This document shows, one piece after another, positions 16,026 to 24,470 of a DNA stretch of 62,110 bases. The number at the start of each line of letters is the position of its first letter. Position 1 is the stretch's first letter. The notes under the pieces were generated by a model that searched no databases, was not told the DNA's origin, and worked only from the letters and a program-made list of their open reading frames with translations. The stretch is from Prevotella sp902465605 (lineage in GTDB: Bacteria > Bacteroidota > Bacteroidia > Bacteroidales > Bacteroidaceae): assembly GCA_902465605.1 (NCBI GenBank), contig CABQNT010000015.1, positions 1-62,110 of the forward strand, in the 5' to 3' direction. A program made the translations under genes and the position numbers.

Positions 16026-17623
16026 TAGATAGATTCAATAAATTTGACCATCGCATGGCGGTCATCCTTGTTCAGTTTACGGAACTTCTCTATGGTCCAT
16101 CGTGCATGCGAAACGCCACCTTCTTTTGAACATCCATGCCACATAATTGCCTCTATGACATTTCTTGCTCTCGCATCATACAGTCGGTCATCGTGACCAG
16201 TACAAACTTTCATAAGTCCTTTGCCCCACAATGGCGGTGTACGTATCCATCCTTTGCGGACATCGTTCTTCATGTATAGCCTATGTGAAACTAAATCGGT
16301 GTAAGGCCATATCTTTTGTTTGGGATAATGTGGCAGACGTGGGTCGTTGGGTTTGATGTTAAGGTCGCCAGGATAGGAGAACTGGTCGTTGCCCGTAATC
16401 CACATGGGTCGGTGACACGTAGCACAACCTATTTCGGTGAAGAGCTTCTTGCCACGTTGCACGATTGGGGAATCCATGTTGCGTGCCGCAGGAACAGCCA
16501 ATCCTCTGAGCCATACCATGTAGTTCAGATAGTCGTTGTCTTCCATTTCAATAGGATGCTTGTCACTGGTGAAATAGTTATATATGTCTTTTTCTGGGTT
16601 GCCCGTTATTTTCCATTCAGGGAAATATTGATAGAACACTTTCTGAATATCAGGATCTTTGCTTGCGGTTAGCGCATACTCCTTGGTCACATTAATTGTG
16701 GTGTGTCCACGTCTTGTTACATTAAAGTTTGCCCAGTGCTGCACATCCCAAGTAAATGTACTTAGGTCAAGGAAATGACCGAAGCGGAAAGGTTCCATTG
16801 TAATAGAGTCAATGGCAGTCCATTTTCCGTTCTTAAACCTTGAGGGATCCAATTTTGCATGCGCTTCTTCGCGCTGCCACTGCTTCAACAGACTGTCGGC
16901 ATCGATGGCTCCTATCAGTCCGTTGCCAAAGAAAGGAATGGCGTTCTTGAGACGTATGTGAATATCGCTTACACTTACGGGTTTTCCGTTGTGTGACGGT
17001 TTCACATAATAGGCATCCTCTGGTATTTTCACATCAGGATATATGAGGCTGTATCGCTCTCCGTCTGGGAATACGTTCCCCCAGTCGTCGGTATATTCCT
17101 TCCATGTAATTTGCACTTTTGCAGGGTCGAGATACGACTTGAACGGAGGCATGCCCTGGAACTTGGGACTGAAGAAGGAGAGTAGTTCACCGTCATCGCC
17201 GAATATTTCCAACTCTGTGGCATTGCCCCATTGTTTTGGATCGAACTTTGTAATGCGCCATCCGTGTCCATAACCGCAGTGACAGCTTTCACATGAGGGA
17301 CGCGAGTATAATGGTCCTCTTCCGTTGAAAGGACGTGTGCTTGAGTTGTATGGGCGTTCAAAGAAATATTCACCCATCTTGAACTGATATTCCAGTCCTG
17401 CCTCTTCGATAGCGGGTGTGGGATCCTCGTACGCACTTGCAGTGGCATTGAATGTTGTGCCGAGTTTTCCTCCAGCATACCATTCGTCCGCCAATTCCTT
17501 ACTCTCAGTACCACTGCCGTTGTCGTTGATATCTTTGTCCTTACAAGATATGACCGACACACATACAAATGCCATGGCAGCTACCGAAAGTACTTGTTTT
17601 GTGGTGATTGTGTGATGTTTCAT
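16025..17623 (-). CDS. Di-haem c-type peroxidase-like lipoprotein (DHOR family)
   Basis: 532 residues with a lipoprotein signal (Cys27 in VSVISCKD). Two CxxCH haem sites are visible: CESCH at residues 111-115 and CATCH near 405. Sequence around them (RPSCESCHCGYGHG, GCATCHRPMWITG) matches the putative di-haem oxidoreductase family (DUF1111/MauG-like). Such genes are often paired with imelysin genes in iron-regulated loci, as here. It probably acts on the periplasmic or outer-membrane face and depends on CcsBA encoded just downstream. Its substrate is not known. Confidence 0.85.
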   Translation of the reverse strand: MKHHTITTKQVLSVAAMAFVCVSVISCKDKDINDNGSGTESKELADEWYAGGKLGTTFNATASAYEDPTPAIEEAGLEYQFKMGEYFFERPYNSSTRPFNGRGPLYSRPSCESCHCGYGHGWRITKFDPKQWGNATELEIFGDDGELLSFFSPKFQGMPPFKSYLDPAKVQITWKEYTDDWGNVFPDGERYSLIYPDVKIPEDAYYVKPSHNGKPVSVSDIHIRLKNAIPFFGNGLIGAIDADSLLKQWQREEAHAKLDPSRFKNGKWTAIDSITMEPFRFGHFLDLSTFTWDVQHWANFNVTRRGHTTINVTKEYALTASKDPDIQKVFYQYFPEWKITGNPEKDIYNYFTSDKHPIEMEDNDYLNYMVWLRGLAVPAARNMDSPIVQRGKKLFTEIGCATCHRPMWITGNDQFSYPGDLNIKPNDPRLPHYPKQKIWPYTDLVSHRLYMKNDVRKGWIRTPPLWGKGLMKVCTGHDDRLYDARARNVIEAIMWHGCSKEGGVSHARWTIEKFRKLNKDDRHAMVKFIESI

Positions 17624-17661
17624 AATCTTTTTGTTTTAACATGTTGACTAAAAATGCTGAT

Positions 17662-17692
17662 GAGTTTCAGGTGGTTTAGCCACCTGAAACTC
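17662..17692 (-). repeat. Perfect 13-bp hairpin between imelysin and di-haem genes
   Basis: GAGTTTCAGGTGG (17662-17674) and CCACCTGAAACTC (17680-17692) form an uninterrupted stem with a 5-nt loop. Downstream on the transcribed minus strand there is only ATTTTTAG, not a proper T-run, so it may be an mRNA-stability or differential-expression hairpin rather than a full terminator. Confidence 0.65.
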
Positions 17693-17728
17693 GAATACGT
17701 CGCACCTTGATAACTGGTGTTCACGCTG

Positions 17729-18922
17729 TTATTTCTTCAACTCAGTCTTCAGTTCACTGAGCGTTTCATCAAGCTCCTTGCAAGCATCTATGGCTGCCTT
17801 GCAACTTGCATCTTTATAGTTGAGCACAAATGGAGCTTTCATGTTCTTGATGGCTGTTTGTGCTTTCGTAATAGCTGCCGTCACTTTCATGTCCATTTCC
17901 TTGTTGTGCTTTGCCATATAATTGTGGATGGAGGCACCACGATTACCTTCAATACCACCATAATAAACGTTCTCGACAGAGATGATATTGTTATGGAAAT
18001 CATGAATGGACATTTGGCTGTATGGCGACTCTATGTATGAAACGTCCTCGCCTGTGTGTGCTGATCCAATCTTCGATGTGCCAACCTCGTCACAGATACT
18101 ATTGCATCCCGACACAATTTCCTGTAGGGCGGCAACCCATGAGCGGTACAGTGAACCTGGTTGACCAGCAAGCAGAATGTTCTCTCCGTAAGAATGTTCT
18201 CCTCCACCAACGGTGATACCAAGCTCAACATCTTCTGTGATGTGTTTCACTTGTGCAGCATCCAGTTTGGAAGCATATTCCTCTCCTGCCCATGAGGCGA
18301 GGAGCTGCCAGCAACTGTTGCGGAGATCGCCAGCCACAGCAATGGCATACACGAGGTATTCGTCTTTTATCTTACCTGCCTCGCGTGGTTTTCCGTCCTT
18401 GAAAAGAATGTACTCCACTCCATGATAGCCCAACAACTCCTGACCAAGTTTTGTGCGTGCGGCGATGTCATAATCGTCGCCATCAAGGTCTTCAATGTTG
18501 GTTGCCGTTGCAAGATACTTCTCCAGTGCAGGAAGGTCGAGCGGCCAAGAGTCAATGTGTGGGTCGATACCGAAGTCGGAGGCAGCGCCAAACAAGAAAG
18601 CTTCACTGCGTTCCCACCACATACGCGATGCGAGGAAGTCTTCACATGCCTTGTCAAGGTTTGCCTGAGTCTGGTTCTTGCGGTATTCCCTCAGGTCTTT
18701 TACCAATTCAGACGATTTTAAGGCCATCTTCTCATAAGTTGGCACAACAGTTTTGTGGATGAAGGCGTCTACGATTTCAGCGTACGCCTTGTCGCGTTCT
18801 TCCAGTTTTTGCTGTTCTTGTTTTTTTGAGTCATCTTCGTTGTCGTCAGAACATGCCGTAAATGACATTGAAAAAAACAGGCTGAGAATTGCAACGAAAC
18901 AGTAGTTCGATAATCTTTTCAT
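17729..18922 (-). CDS. Imelysin-family lipoprotein
   Basis: 397 residues with lipobox Cys24 (FTACSDD), an acidic and glutamine-rich linker, then the helical imelysin (peptidase M75-like/ICMP) fold. The family motif GxHxxE is present as GYHGVE at residues 165-170, together with RMWWERSEAF and the FGIDPHIDSWPLD region. These proteins are linked to iron uptake, not proven proteases. It lies between a porin-like gene and a di-haem peroxidase-like gene in one transcription unit. Confidence 0.88.
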   Translation of the reverse strand: MKRLSNYCFVAILSLFFSMSFTACSDDNEDDSKKQEQQKLEERDKAYAEIVDAFIHKTVVPTYEKMALKSSELVKDLREYRKNQTQANLDKACEDFLASRMWWERSEAFLFGAASDFGIDPHIDSWPLDLPALEKYLATATNIEDLDGDDYDIAARTKLGQELLGYHGVEYILFKDGKPREAGKIKDEYLVYAIAVAGDLRNSCWQLLASWAGEEYASKLDAAQVKHITEDVELGITVGGGEHSYGENILLAGQPGSLYRSWVAALQEIVSGCNSICDEVGTSKIGSAHTGEDVSYIESPYSQMSIHDFHNNIISVENVYYGGIEGNRGASIHNYMAKHNKEMDMKVTAAITKAQTAIKNMKAPFVLNYKDASCKAAIDACKELDETLSELKTELKK

Positions 18923-18960
18923 TTTTTTGTTTTTTTATGGTTAGAGTTATATTGTAAAGA

Positions 18961-20262
18961 CTATAGGAAAAATCCTGCATAGGCTATACCCAGCGAAATG
19001 CTCGGCTCGTTATTAAACTTGCTTTTCAGGAAGCGGTTGCTATATTCTCCTTTCACAACAATTTGCTTCGTTGGGTGGTAGTTGAAGCCAAAGGCGATGC
19101 GGTTTCTGTCGGTCCATTCATAGTCGCTGTTTCCAGCCACAGGGTGATAGGCATCATAGTTCTCGTATGCTCCGAAGACGAACAGTTGTTGTTTCTCACT
19201 TCTCATGCACGGGAAGAAGCGCAATACATTGTACCCTGCCTGAATACTTGCGGCGTGTGCGCGGTTGCCAACGAGTGTACGCTTGTATGGAGAGGTTGAA
19301 CTCTGCGAGCGATTGTAGGTTGAGATGATGTCGGCGTCGCCCAGATGTCCATAATCAAAACCGCCAAGAATGCGCCAACCATGACCTATGTAGCTCATGT
19401 CTATCGTTCCGATGGTGACAGCGCCTTTCACATCTTTATATTTACCGCGCTCATCACTCTGCAGGGTGTTGTTAAACGATTCGCCATAATATCCGCTGAG
19501 ACCTATGCGCAGTCCTTTCAATGGGTAGAAGTCAAGGCGAATCGCTGTGGCATATTTATTGGCTGGTGTGAACTCAAAAGCACTTGCCGATCCATTCTTA
19601 ATCCACTGGTCTTTGCTGAACAAGAGTGAGTTCAGACCTGGCAGGAACATGGCCTGATAACGCAGAAACTTCCAACGTCCCCAAACCGAAACACCTGTTT
19701 GATGCCAAGTGCAGGGTAAAATCTGATTTTCTCCTTCAGGACGGTATACAGTGAAAAACTCGGTTGGTAGATGGTGTGCATTGGTATATCCTATGGGAAC
19801 CACATCGTGACCAGCGCGTATGTTCAACTCGGGGCAGAAGGATTTCTGAATCCAAAACTGTTCCAGTGCTACTTCGCCACCGCGTTCAATCTCGCCTTCC
19901 CATTCGCCAAACTCTTCATCTTCCATTTCCATGGCACTCTCGGTGCCGCCATGTTCAAACTCAATCTCTGAGTTCATAGTCCAGCCCTTGCCAAAGTCGT
20001 ATCCCAACATCACCACAACGTGAGGCAAGTCTGCTTGTCCACGACTTTTAGCATTCTTGTACTTTTCTGCCTTGCTGTAGCGGTTGATGTTGTCAGAATA
20101 AAACATCCTACTCATCACGGCTTCTCCGTAACCACCTAATGACAGTCTGCTTTTTTTGCAGCATCTCGTACTATCTTTTGCACATCCCTGTGCTTTTACC
20201 ATACCCGAGAAGCATAACAGGGCGCATACTAATGTAAAAATATAGACTATTCTCTTTTCCAT
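18961..20262 (-). CDS. Outer-membrane porin-like barrel protein
   Basis: 433 residues with signal peptide (MEKRIVYIFTLVCALLCFSG, then MVKAQ) and a cysteine-rich mature start (GCAKDSTRCCKKSRLS). The rest alternates strands typical of a 14-18-stranded barrel (SLGGYGEAVMSRMF, NIRAGHDVVPIGYTNAHH, IVVKGEYSNRF) and ends with Phe-Leu. An acidic insert (EMEDEEFGEWEGEIERGGE, about 113-131) could sit in a surface loop. As first gene of the imelysin/di-haem/CcsBA unit it may be the outer-membrane entry for the iron or haem substrate; that role is inferred from position only. Confidence 0.7.
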   Translation of the reverse strand: MEKRIVYIFTLVCALLCFSGMVKAQGCAKDSTRCCKKSRLSLGGYGEAVMSRMFYSDNINRYSKAEKYKNAKSRGQADLPHVVVMLGYDFGKGWTMNSEIEFEHGGTESAMEMEDEEFGEWEGEIERGGEVALEQFWIQKSFCPELNIRAGHDVVPIGYTNAHHLPTEFFTVYRPEGENQILPCTWHQTGVSVWGRWKFLRYQAMFLPGLNSLLFSKDQWIKNGSASAFEFTPANKYATAIRLDFYPLKGLRIGLSGYYGESFNNTLQSDERGKYKDVKGAVTIGTIDMSYIGHGWRILGGFDYGHLGDADIISTYNRSQSSTSPYKRTLVGNRAHAASIQAGYNVLRFFPCMRSEKQQLFVFGAYENYDAYHPVAGNSDYEWTDRNRIAFGFNYHPTKQIVVKGEYSNRFLKSKFNNEPSISLGIAYAGFFL

Positions 20263-20316
20263 ATTAACAATATATAATTTTAACTAATTATCCAGCCTTG
20301 TTATAAAAGATTATTT

Positions 20317-20334
20317 GATTATTGCAAAATTATC
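20317..20334 (-). promoter_or_regulatory. Promoter with Fur-box-like dyad for the imelysin operon
   Basis: The minus strand reads GATAATTTTGCAATAATC: TAATTTTG matches the TAnnTTTG -7 box and the GATAAT/ATAATC halves resemble a Fur operator. The leader to the start at 20262 would be about 60 nt. The Fur assignment is an inference from pattern and gene content only. Confidence 0.35.
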
Positions 20335-20462
20335 CTAAATTTAAACTTTATACAATACCCAAAAATAGTGATTTTGCATTATCTCATCACCCAACGAGCC
20401 TTAAACGCCATTTAATTTCATCCTCATAAATGATGAGGAGATTTCTAAGACGAAAGAAAATA

Positions 20463-20494
20463 TTTTGTCAACAATGTGATTTCAATTACCTTTG
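20463..20494 (+). promoter_or_regulatory. murF promoter
   Basis: TTTG (20463-20466), a 20-bp spacer, then TACCTTTG (20487-20494) match both Bacteroidota promoter boxes at the preferred distance. This puts the in-frame ATG at 20476 inside the promoter and supports the start at 20539. Confidence 0.65.
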
Positions 20495-20538
20495 CAATTG
20501 AAACAGATCGATCATTGATCGCTCATAAAAAAGAAGGT

Positions 20539-21879
20539 ATGGATATTTCTGAACTATACAAACTGTTTTTAAAGCATACAGTGGTAACCACCGACAGCCG
20601 CGACTGTCCCAAAGGCAGTATGTTTTTTGCCTTGAAGGGAACTTCGTTCAATGGTAACGAGTTTGCACAAAGTGCCTTAGAAAAGGGATGCGCGTACGCT
20701 GTGATTGACCAAAAGGAATACCAAATACAAGAAGACGAACGCTATATCTTGGTAGAGGACTGTCTGCAAACGTTAAAACAGCTGGCCAACTATCATCGCC
20801 GGAAGTTGGGAATACCCATTATTGGCATCACCGGCACCAATGGCAAGACCACCACTAAAGAACTGTTGGCAACCGTACTGGCAGAGCGTTTCAACGTGTG
20901 GTACACGCAAGGAAACTTTAATAACGAAATAGGTGTGCCCAAGACGCTCTTATGCTTGAAGCCCGAGCATGAGATGGCGGTCGTGGAAATGGGTGCAAGT
21001 CATCCCGGTGACATCCAATCACTGGTAACAGTAGCAGAACCCGACTATGCACTCATCACCAACGTGGGGCGTGCGCACCTACAAGGTTTCGGCTCGTTTG
21101 AGGGCGTGATGCGCACCAAAGCCGAACTGTACGACTACATGCAGCAGCACAAACCGCAAGGACTCGTGTTCATCAACCAAGACAACGAGTACCTTAAAGA
21201 GATGTTCCGCAACCACTGCCCCAACGTCAAAACCATGGGATACGCACAAACCGACCGCCCAAACATCAGCATCCGAGGCGAGGTAGTGAGCTGCGCGCCC
21301 TACCTGAAGTTTAGATGGCGCAAGACAGCGGCTGCCCCCTCATCCTGCGAGGACACACGGTGGCACGAGGTGCAGACACAGCTCATCGGCGCATACAACC
21401 TCGACAACATGCTCGCCGCCATCACCATTGGGTCACACTTCGGCGTTTCCGACGAACAAATGAACAACGCCTTGGCCGGGTATGTGCCGAGCAACAACCG
21501 AAGTCAACTGCAAATAACGGCCCACAACAAGCTCATCGTAGACGCCTACAACGCCAACCCAACGAGCATGGAGGCCGCGCTGACCAACTTCCAGCGCATG
21601 GACGTGCCGAAAAAGATGGCCATCTTGGGCGACATGCGCGAGCTGGGGGACGTGAGTTTGGCTGAACATCAGAAGATTGTGGACCTCATCGCCACACTCA
21701 ACTTGGACAAGGTGTGGCTCGTAGGCGAGGAGTTTGGCCGCACAAACACAACGCTCCGCAAGTTTGAGGATATAGAGGCTGTGAAGGAAGCCCTGCGACA
21801 AGAGCCGCCACAAGGCTATTACATCCTCATCAAAGGCAGCAACGGCATCAAGTTGTTCCAGCTTCCAGAGCTGTTGTAA
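20539..21879 (+). CDS. murF: UDP-MurNAc-tripeptide:D-Ala-D-Ala ligase
   Basis: 446 residues from the ATG at 20539 (MDISELYKLF); an upstream in-frame ATG overlaps the promoter. The Mur-ligase ATP motif GITGTNGKTTTKELLA lies near residue 95, followed by the central domain (FNNEIGVPKTLL, EMGASHPGDI) and the C-terminal domain (DAYNANPTSMEAAL, LGDMRELG). It adds D-Ala-D-Ala to UDP-MurNAc-tripeptide in the cytoplasm, the last soluble step before MraY. It stands alone, 25 kb from the rest of the dcw genes. Confidence 0.93.
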   Translation: MDISELYKLFLKHTVVTTDSRDCPKGSMFFALKGTSFNGNEFAQSALEKGCAYAVIDQKEYQIQEDERYILVEDCLQTLKQLANYHRRKLGIPIIGITGTNGKTTTKELLATVLAERFNVWYTQGNFNNEIGVPKTLLCLKPEHEMAVVEMGASHPGDIQSLVTVAEPDYALITNVGRAHLQGFGSFEGVMRTKAELYDYMQQHKPQGLVFINQDNEYLKEMFRNHCPNVKTMGYAQTDRPNISIRGEVVSCAPYLKFRWRKTAAAPSSCEDTRWHEVQTQLIGAYNLDNMLAAITIGSHFGVSDEQMNNALAGYVPSNNRSQLQITAHNKLIVDAYNANPTSMEAALTNFQRMDVPKKMAILGDMRELGDVSLAEHQKIVDLIATLNLDKVWLVGEEFGRTNTTLRKFEDIEAVKEALRQEPPQGYYILIKGSNGIKLFQLPELL

Positions 21880-22056
21880 AAGCATTCGTTTGCAACGGAT
21901 GGACACGAATGTGCAAGAGTTCACCGTTCCGAGACATTCCCTGTCCAACCGTTGCGACCGCACGCCCTCTTCGTTCTTTTTTCACAACTAATTTGGATGA
22001 AGAAAGTGATGAAAACCATGTGCCATTTCACCTTGTCGCACACGGGGGCGCAATGT

Positions 22057-22122
22057 CATTGACTTTGTGCATCAAACCCATTGACTTTGACGCTTAAACC
22101 CTTTGAGTTTACAGGTCAAAGT
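22057..22122 (+). repeat. 22-bp tandem repeat array, locus 1 (3 units)
   Basis: Units start at 22057, 22079 and 22101. The first two read CATTGACTTTG, five variable bases, then CAAACC or TAAACC; the third (CTTTGAGTTT..., ending CAAAGT) is degenerate and is followed by CAATG. The same period and consensus recur at 38565 and 52305. A 22-bp period cannot be coding. Confidence 0.65.
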
Positions 22123-22337
22123 CAATGCTATTGGAATGGGACATTTGCCCATGAGAAATCTTTTGCAGCAACGTCTTTTTAGTTTCTTTCGCGTTTTTCG
22201 TTGCAAAAATATGAAATGCCTTGACGCCTCTATGCTGGTAAGCAAGATGTTACCAGTGTTTCATTCGTCATTTTGCCCCAGACGAAACCTACGGATGACA
22301 GATTTTTAAAGGCGTGGGTTGTTTTTCACTGGAAGGG

Positions 22338-22371
22338 CCGTGTTGACGAAAACAAATAAACACGGTTTTTT
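22338..22371 (+). terminator. Intrinsic-terminator-like hairpin upstream of tRNA-Pro
   Basis: CCGTGTT (22338-22344) pairs with AACACGG (22359-22365), followed directly by a T6 run. It would end transcripts coming from murF or from within the gap. Confidence 0.5.
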
Positions 22372-22394
22372 GTTGCGGTTTGCAAAAAATGATG

Positions 22395-22402
22395 TACCTT
22401 TG
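22395..22402 (+). promoter_or_regulatory. tRNA-Pro promoter -7 box
   Basis: TACCTTTG matches the TAnnTTTG consensus 47 bp before the mature 5' end of the tRNA. Confidence 0.5.
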
Positions 22403-22449
22403 CAAACGCTTTTCGGTTTGCCACTTACAGCAAACAACAGGAAGTGCAT

Positions 22450-22522
22450 CGGGATGTAGCGCAGTTGGTAGCGCACTACGTTCGGGACGTAGGGGTCGGG
22501 CGTTCGAGTCGCCTCATCCCGA
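22450..22522 (+). tRNA. tRNA-Pro (anticodon CGG)
   Basis: A 73-nt cloverleaf: acceptor stem CGGGATG/CATCCCG, D arm GCGC-AGTTGGTA-GCGC, anticodon arm CTACG-TTCGGGA-CGTAG with anticodon CGG, T arm with TTCGAGT loop, discriminator A at 22522. CCA is not encoded. It decodes the proline codon CCG. Confidence 0.93.
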
Positions 22523-22596
22523 CAAAAAAGACGACAAGTGAGTATTTTCACCTGCCGCCTTTTTTTTATTTTTCTGAGATTTGGTCAGTCCTTCGG

Positions 22597-24264
22597 TTAC
22601 GACAATCCCTGTATCACGCCATTTTCAACATACAACCTTTCGGCCTGTGGACTCTTAGGCAAACCGGGCATGCGCATGATGCTGCCAGCGATGGCCACAA
22701 TCATTTCGGCACCGGCATTGATTACAAAGTCGCGAATGGTAATTTTGAAATGGGTGGGTACGCCGTATGCCTTGGCATCTTCGGAGAACGAATACTGCGT
22801 CTTGGCGATGCAAACGGGGAAATGAGTATAACCCAAAGCAGCGATATGCGCCAGTTTTTTCTTCGCAGCTGGCTTGATAACAACGTCATCGGCACCATAA
22901 ATGCGTTGAGCTACCTTGCGCACTTTCTCCTCAATAGACTCGTCATCGCTGTACAACAGCTTCAATGGGGCAGACGGATGCTCATCGATGGTGTCGATAA
23001 CCAGTTGTGCCAAGGTTTCAGCTCCCTTTCCACCATCGGTATAAGCCGTATTGACGGCACAGCCTACGCCCAGCTCTTGGCAATGCTCCTGCACCAGTGC
23101 CAGTTCTTCATCGGTATCATCGGGGAAGCGGTTGATGCACACCACAACGTTCTGCCCAAAGGCCTGCATGTTGGCAATGTGCTTATCCATGTTGGCCAAT
23201 CCTTGACGAATGCCATCGGGATGCGGTTGCTTGATTTCCGTTACGTCAATGCCGCCATGCAACTTGAGCGCCTGTGCGGTGACCACAAGTACGGTGAGTT
23301 TAGGCGACAGACCGGCCTTGCGACACTTGATGTCCAAGAATTTCTCGGCACCCAGGTCGGCACCGAATCCAGCCTCCGTGATGACATAATCGCCAAACGT
23401 CATTCCCATCTTGGTGGCCATCACGCTGTTGCAGCCATGTGCAATATTGGCAAACGGGCCTCCGTGGATGAATGCCGGCGTGTGCTCGGTGGTCTGTACC
23501 AGATTAGGATGGATGGCATCGTGCAAAAGAGCCGTGATGGCTCCGGCTACGCCTAAATCCTTCACGGTGAAAGGCTTGTCTTCAAAGGTGAAACCCAAGA
23601 GGATGTTCTCCACCCGACGCTGTAAATCTTCCTCATCTTTGGCCAAACAGAGGATGGCCATGATTTCAGAGGCAGGCGTGATGTCAAAGCCCGACTCATT
23701 GACTACGCCGTCGGTACGATGTCCCAAGCCTGTGACAACGTTGCGCAGGTTACGGTCGTTGACATCCAACACTCGCCGCCAAAGCACCTCTTTGAGTGCG
23801 AAACCCTGGTCCTGGTTTTGATAACAGTAGTTGTCGAGCAACGCTGATATCATGTTGTTGGCCGAGGTGATGGCATGGAAGTCGCCAGTGAAATGGAGGT
23901 TGATTTTCTCCATAGGCAGCACCTGCGCATAGCCTCCGCCAGCCGCTCCACCCTTCATGCCGAAGCAAGGACCAAGAGATGGCTCGCGAAGAGCAACCAC
24001 CGCCTTTTTTCCAAGACGGTTCATACCCAGGGCAAGTCCCACGCTGACCGTTGTCTTGCCATTTCCTGTCTTGGTGGGCGTGATGGAAGTGACCATGATG
24101 AGATTAGCTTTTTTTACTTTTTCCTCATCGATGAGCGTGTATGGAACCTTGGCCATGTACTTGCCATAAGGTTCAAGAGCCTCTTGAGGAATGTTGATTT
24201 TCGCGCCTATCTCAGCGATAGGCAGTAGCTTTGTTTCGTGTGCGATTTGTGAATCTGACTTCAT
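22597..24264 (-). CDS. fhs: Formate-tetrahydrofolate ligase
   Basis: 555 residues, the usual family length. It makes 10-formyl-THF from formate, THF and ATP in the cytoplasm, feeding purine and formyl-Met synthesis. The ATP-binding segment TPTKTGNGKTT lies at residues 62-72, and REPSLGPCFGMKGGAAGGGYAQV and NLHFTGDFHAIT follow as in the family. It has its own -7 box (minus-strand TACATTTG at 24306-24313) and is monocistronic, ending near the tRNA. Confidence 0.95.
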   Translation of the reverse strand: MKSDSQIAHETKLLPIAEIGAKINIPQEALEPYGKYMAKVPYTLIDEEKVKKANLIMVTSITPTKTGNGKTTVSVGLALGMNRLGKKAVVALREPSLGPCFGMKGGAAGGGYAQVLPMEKINLHFTGDFHAITSANNMISALLDNYCYQNQDQGFALKEVLWRRVLDVNDRNLRNVVTGLGHRTDGVVNESGFDITPASEIMAILCLAKDEEDLQRRVENILLGFTFEDKPFTVKDLGVAGAITALLHDAIHPNLVQTTEHTPAFIHGGPFANIAHGCNSVMATKMGMTFGDYVITEAGFGADLGAEKFLDIKCRKAGLSPKLTVLVVTAQALKLHGGIDVTEIKQPHPDGIRQGLANMDKHIANMQAFGQNVVVCINRFPDDTDEELALVQEHCQELGVGCAVNTAYTDGGKGAETLAQLVIDTIDEHPSAPLKLLYSDDESIEEKVRKVAQRIYGADDVVIKPAAKKKLAHIAALGYTHFPVCIAKTQYSFSEDAKAYGVPTHFKITIRDFVINAGAEMIVAIAGSIMRMPGLPKSPQAERLYVENGVIQGLS

Positions 24265-24305
24265 TTTTTCTAATAGTAGTAAGTGTTATAGATTGATTTG
24301 CCCTT

Positions 24306-24313
24306 CAAATGTA
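24306..24313 (-). promoter_or_regulatory. fhs promoter -7 box
   Basis: The minus strand reads TACATTTG, an exact TAnnTTTG match 42 bp before the fhs start codon. Confidence 0.5.
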
Positions 24314-24376
24314 CTGGAAAAAAATACAATAGACAAAGTTTTCAGCAAAAATCTGATGATGTACGGACAGAAAGGG

Positions 24377-24412
24377 CAAAAAAAAGAGTTGGCATTTGCG
24401 GTGTCAACTCTT
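24377..24412 (-). terminator. Intrinsic terminator after the CobW-type GTPase gene
   Basis: On the minus strand AAGAGTTG (24412-24405) pairs with CAACTCTT (24391-24384), with a 13-nt loop and a T-run beyond. It lies 58 bp after the stop codon of the metallochaperone gene. Confidence 0.7.
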
Positions 24413-24470
24413 GATGGGTATGTTGTTTATTGGTAAAGAAAGATGTTTTCAGTACAAAGCCTTGCCGATT

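Larger units (their letters stand above)
21880..22394. other. Intergenic region with 22-bp repeat array and a terminator
   Basis: Between murF and the tRNA there is no protein gene. The region contains CATTCGT/ACGAATG complementary segments just after murF, the 22-bp repeat array at 22057, an intrinsic-terminator-like hairpin at 22338-22371, and the tRNA promoter. The rest is unremarkable. Confidence 0.6.

Noticed and set aside
20476..20538. Upstream ATG of murF
   Set aside because: It lies between the -33 and -7 elements of the promoter, so it cannot be on the mRNA.
22444..23556. 370-codon + strand frame opposite fhs
   Set aside because: It starts inside the tRNA region and is antisense to a well-supported enzyme gene; the protein has no family.
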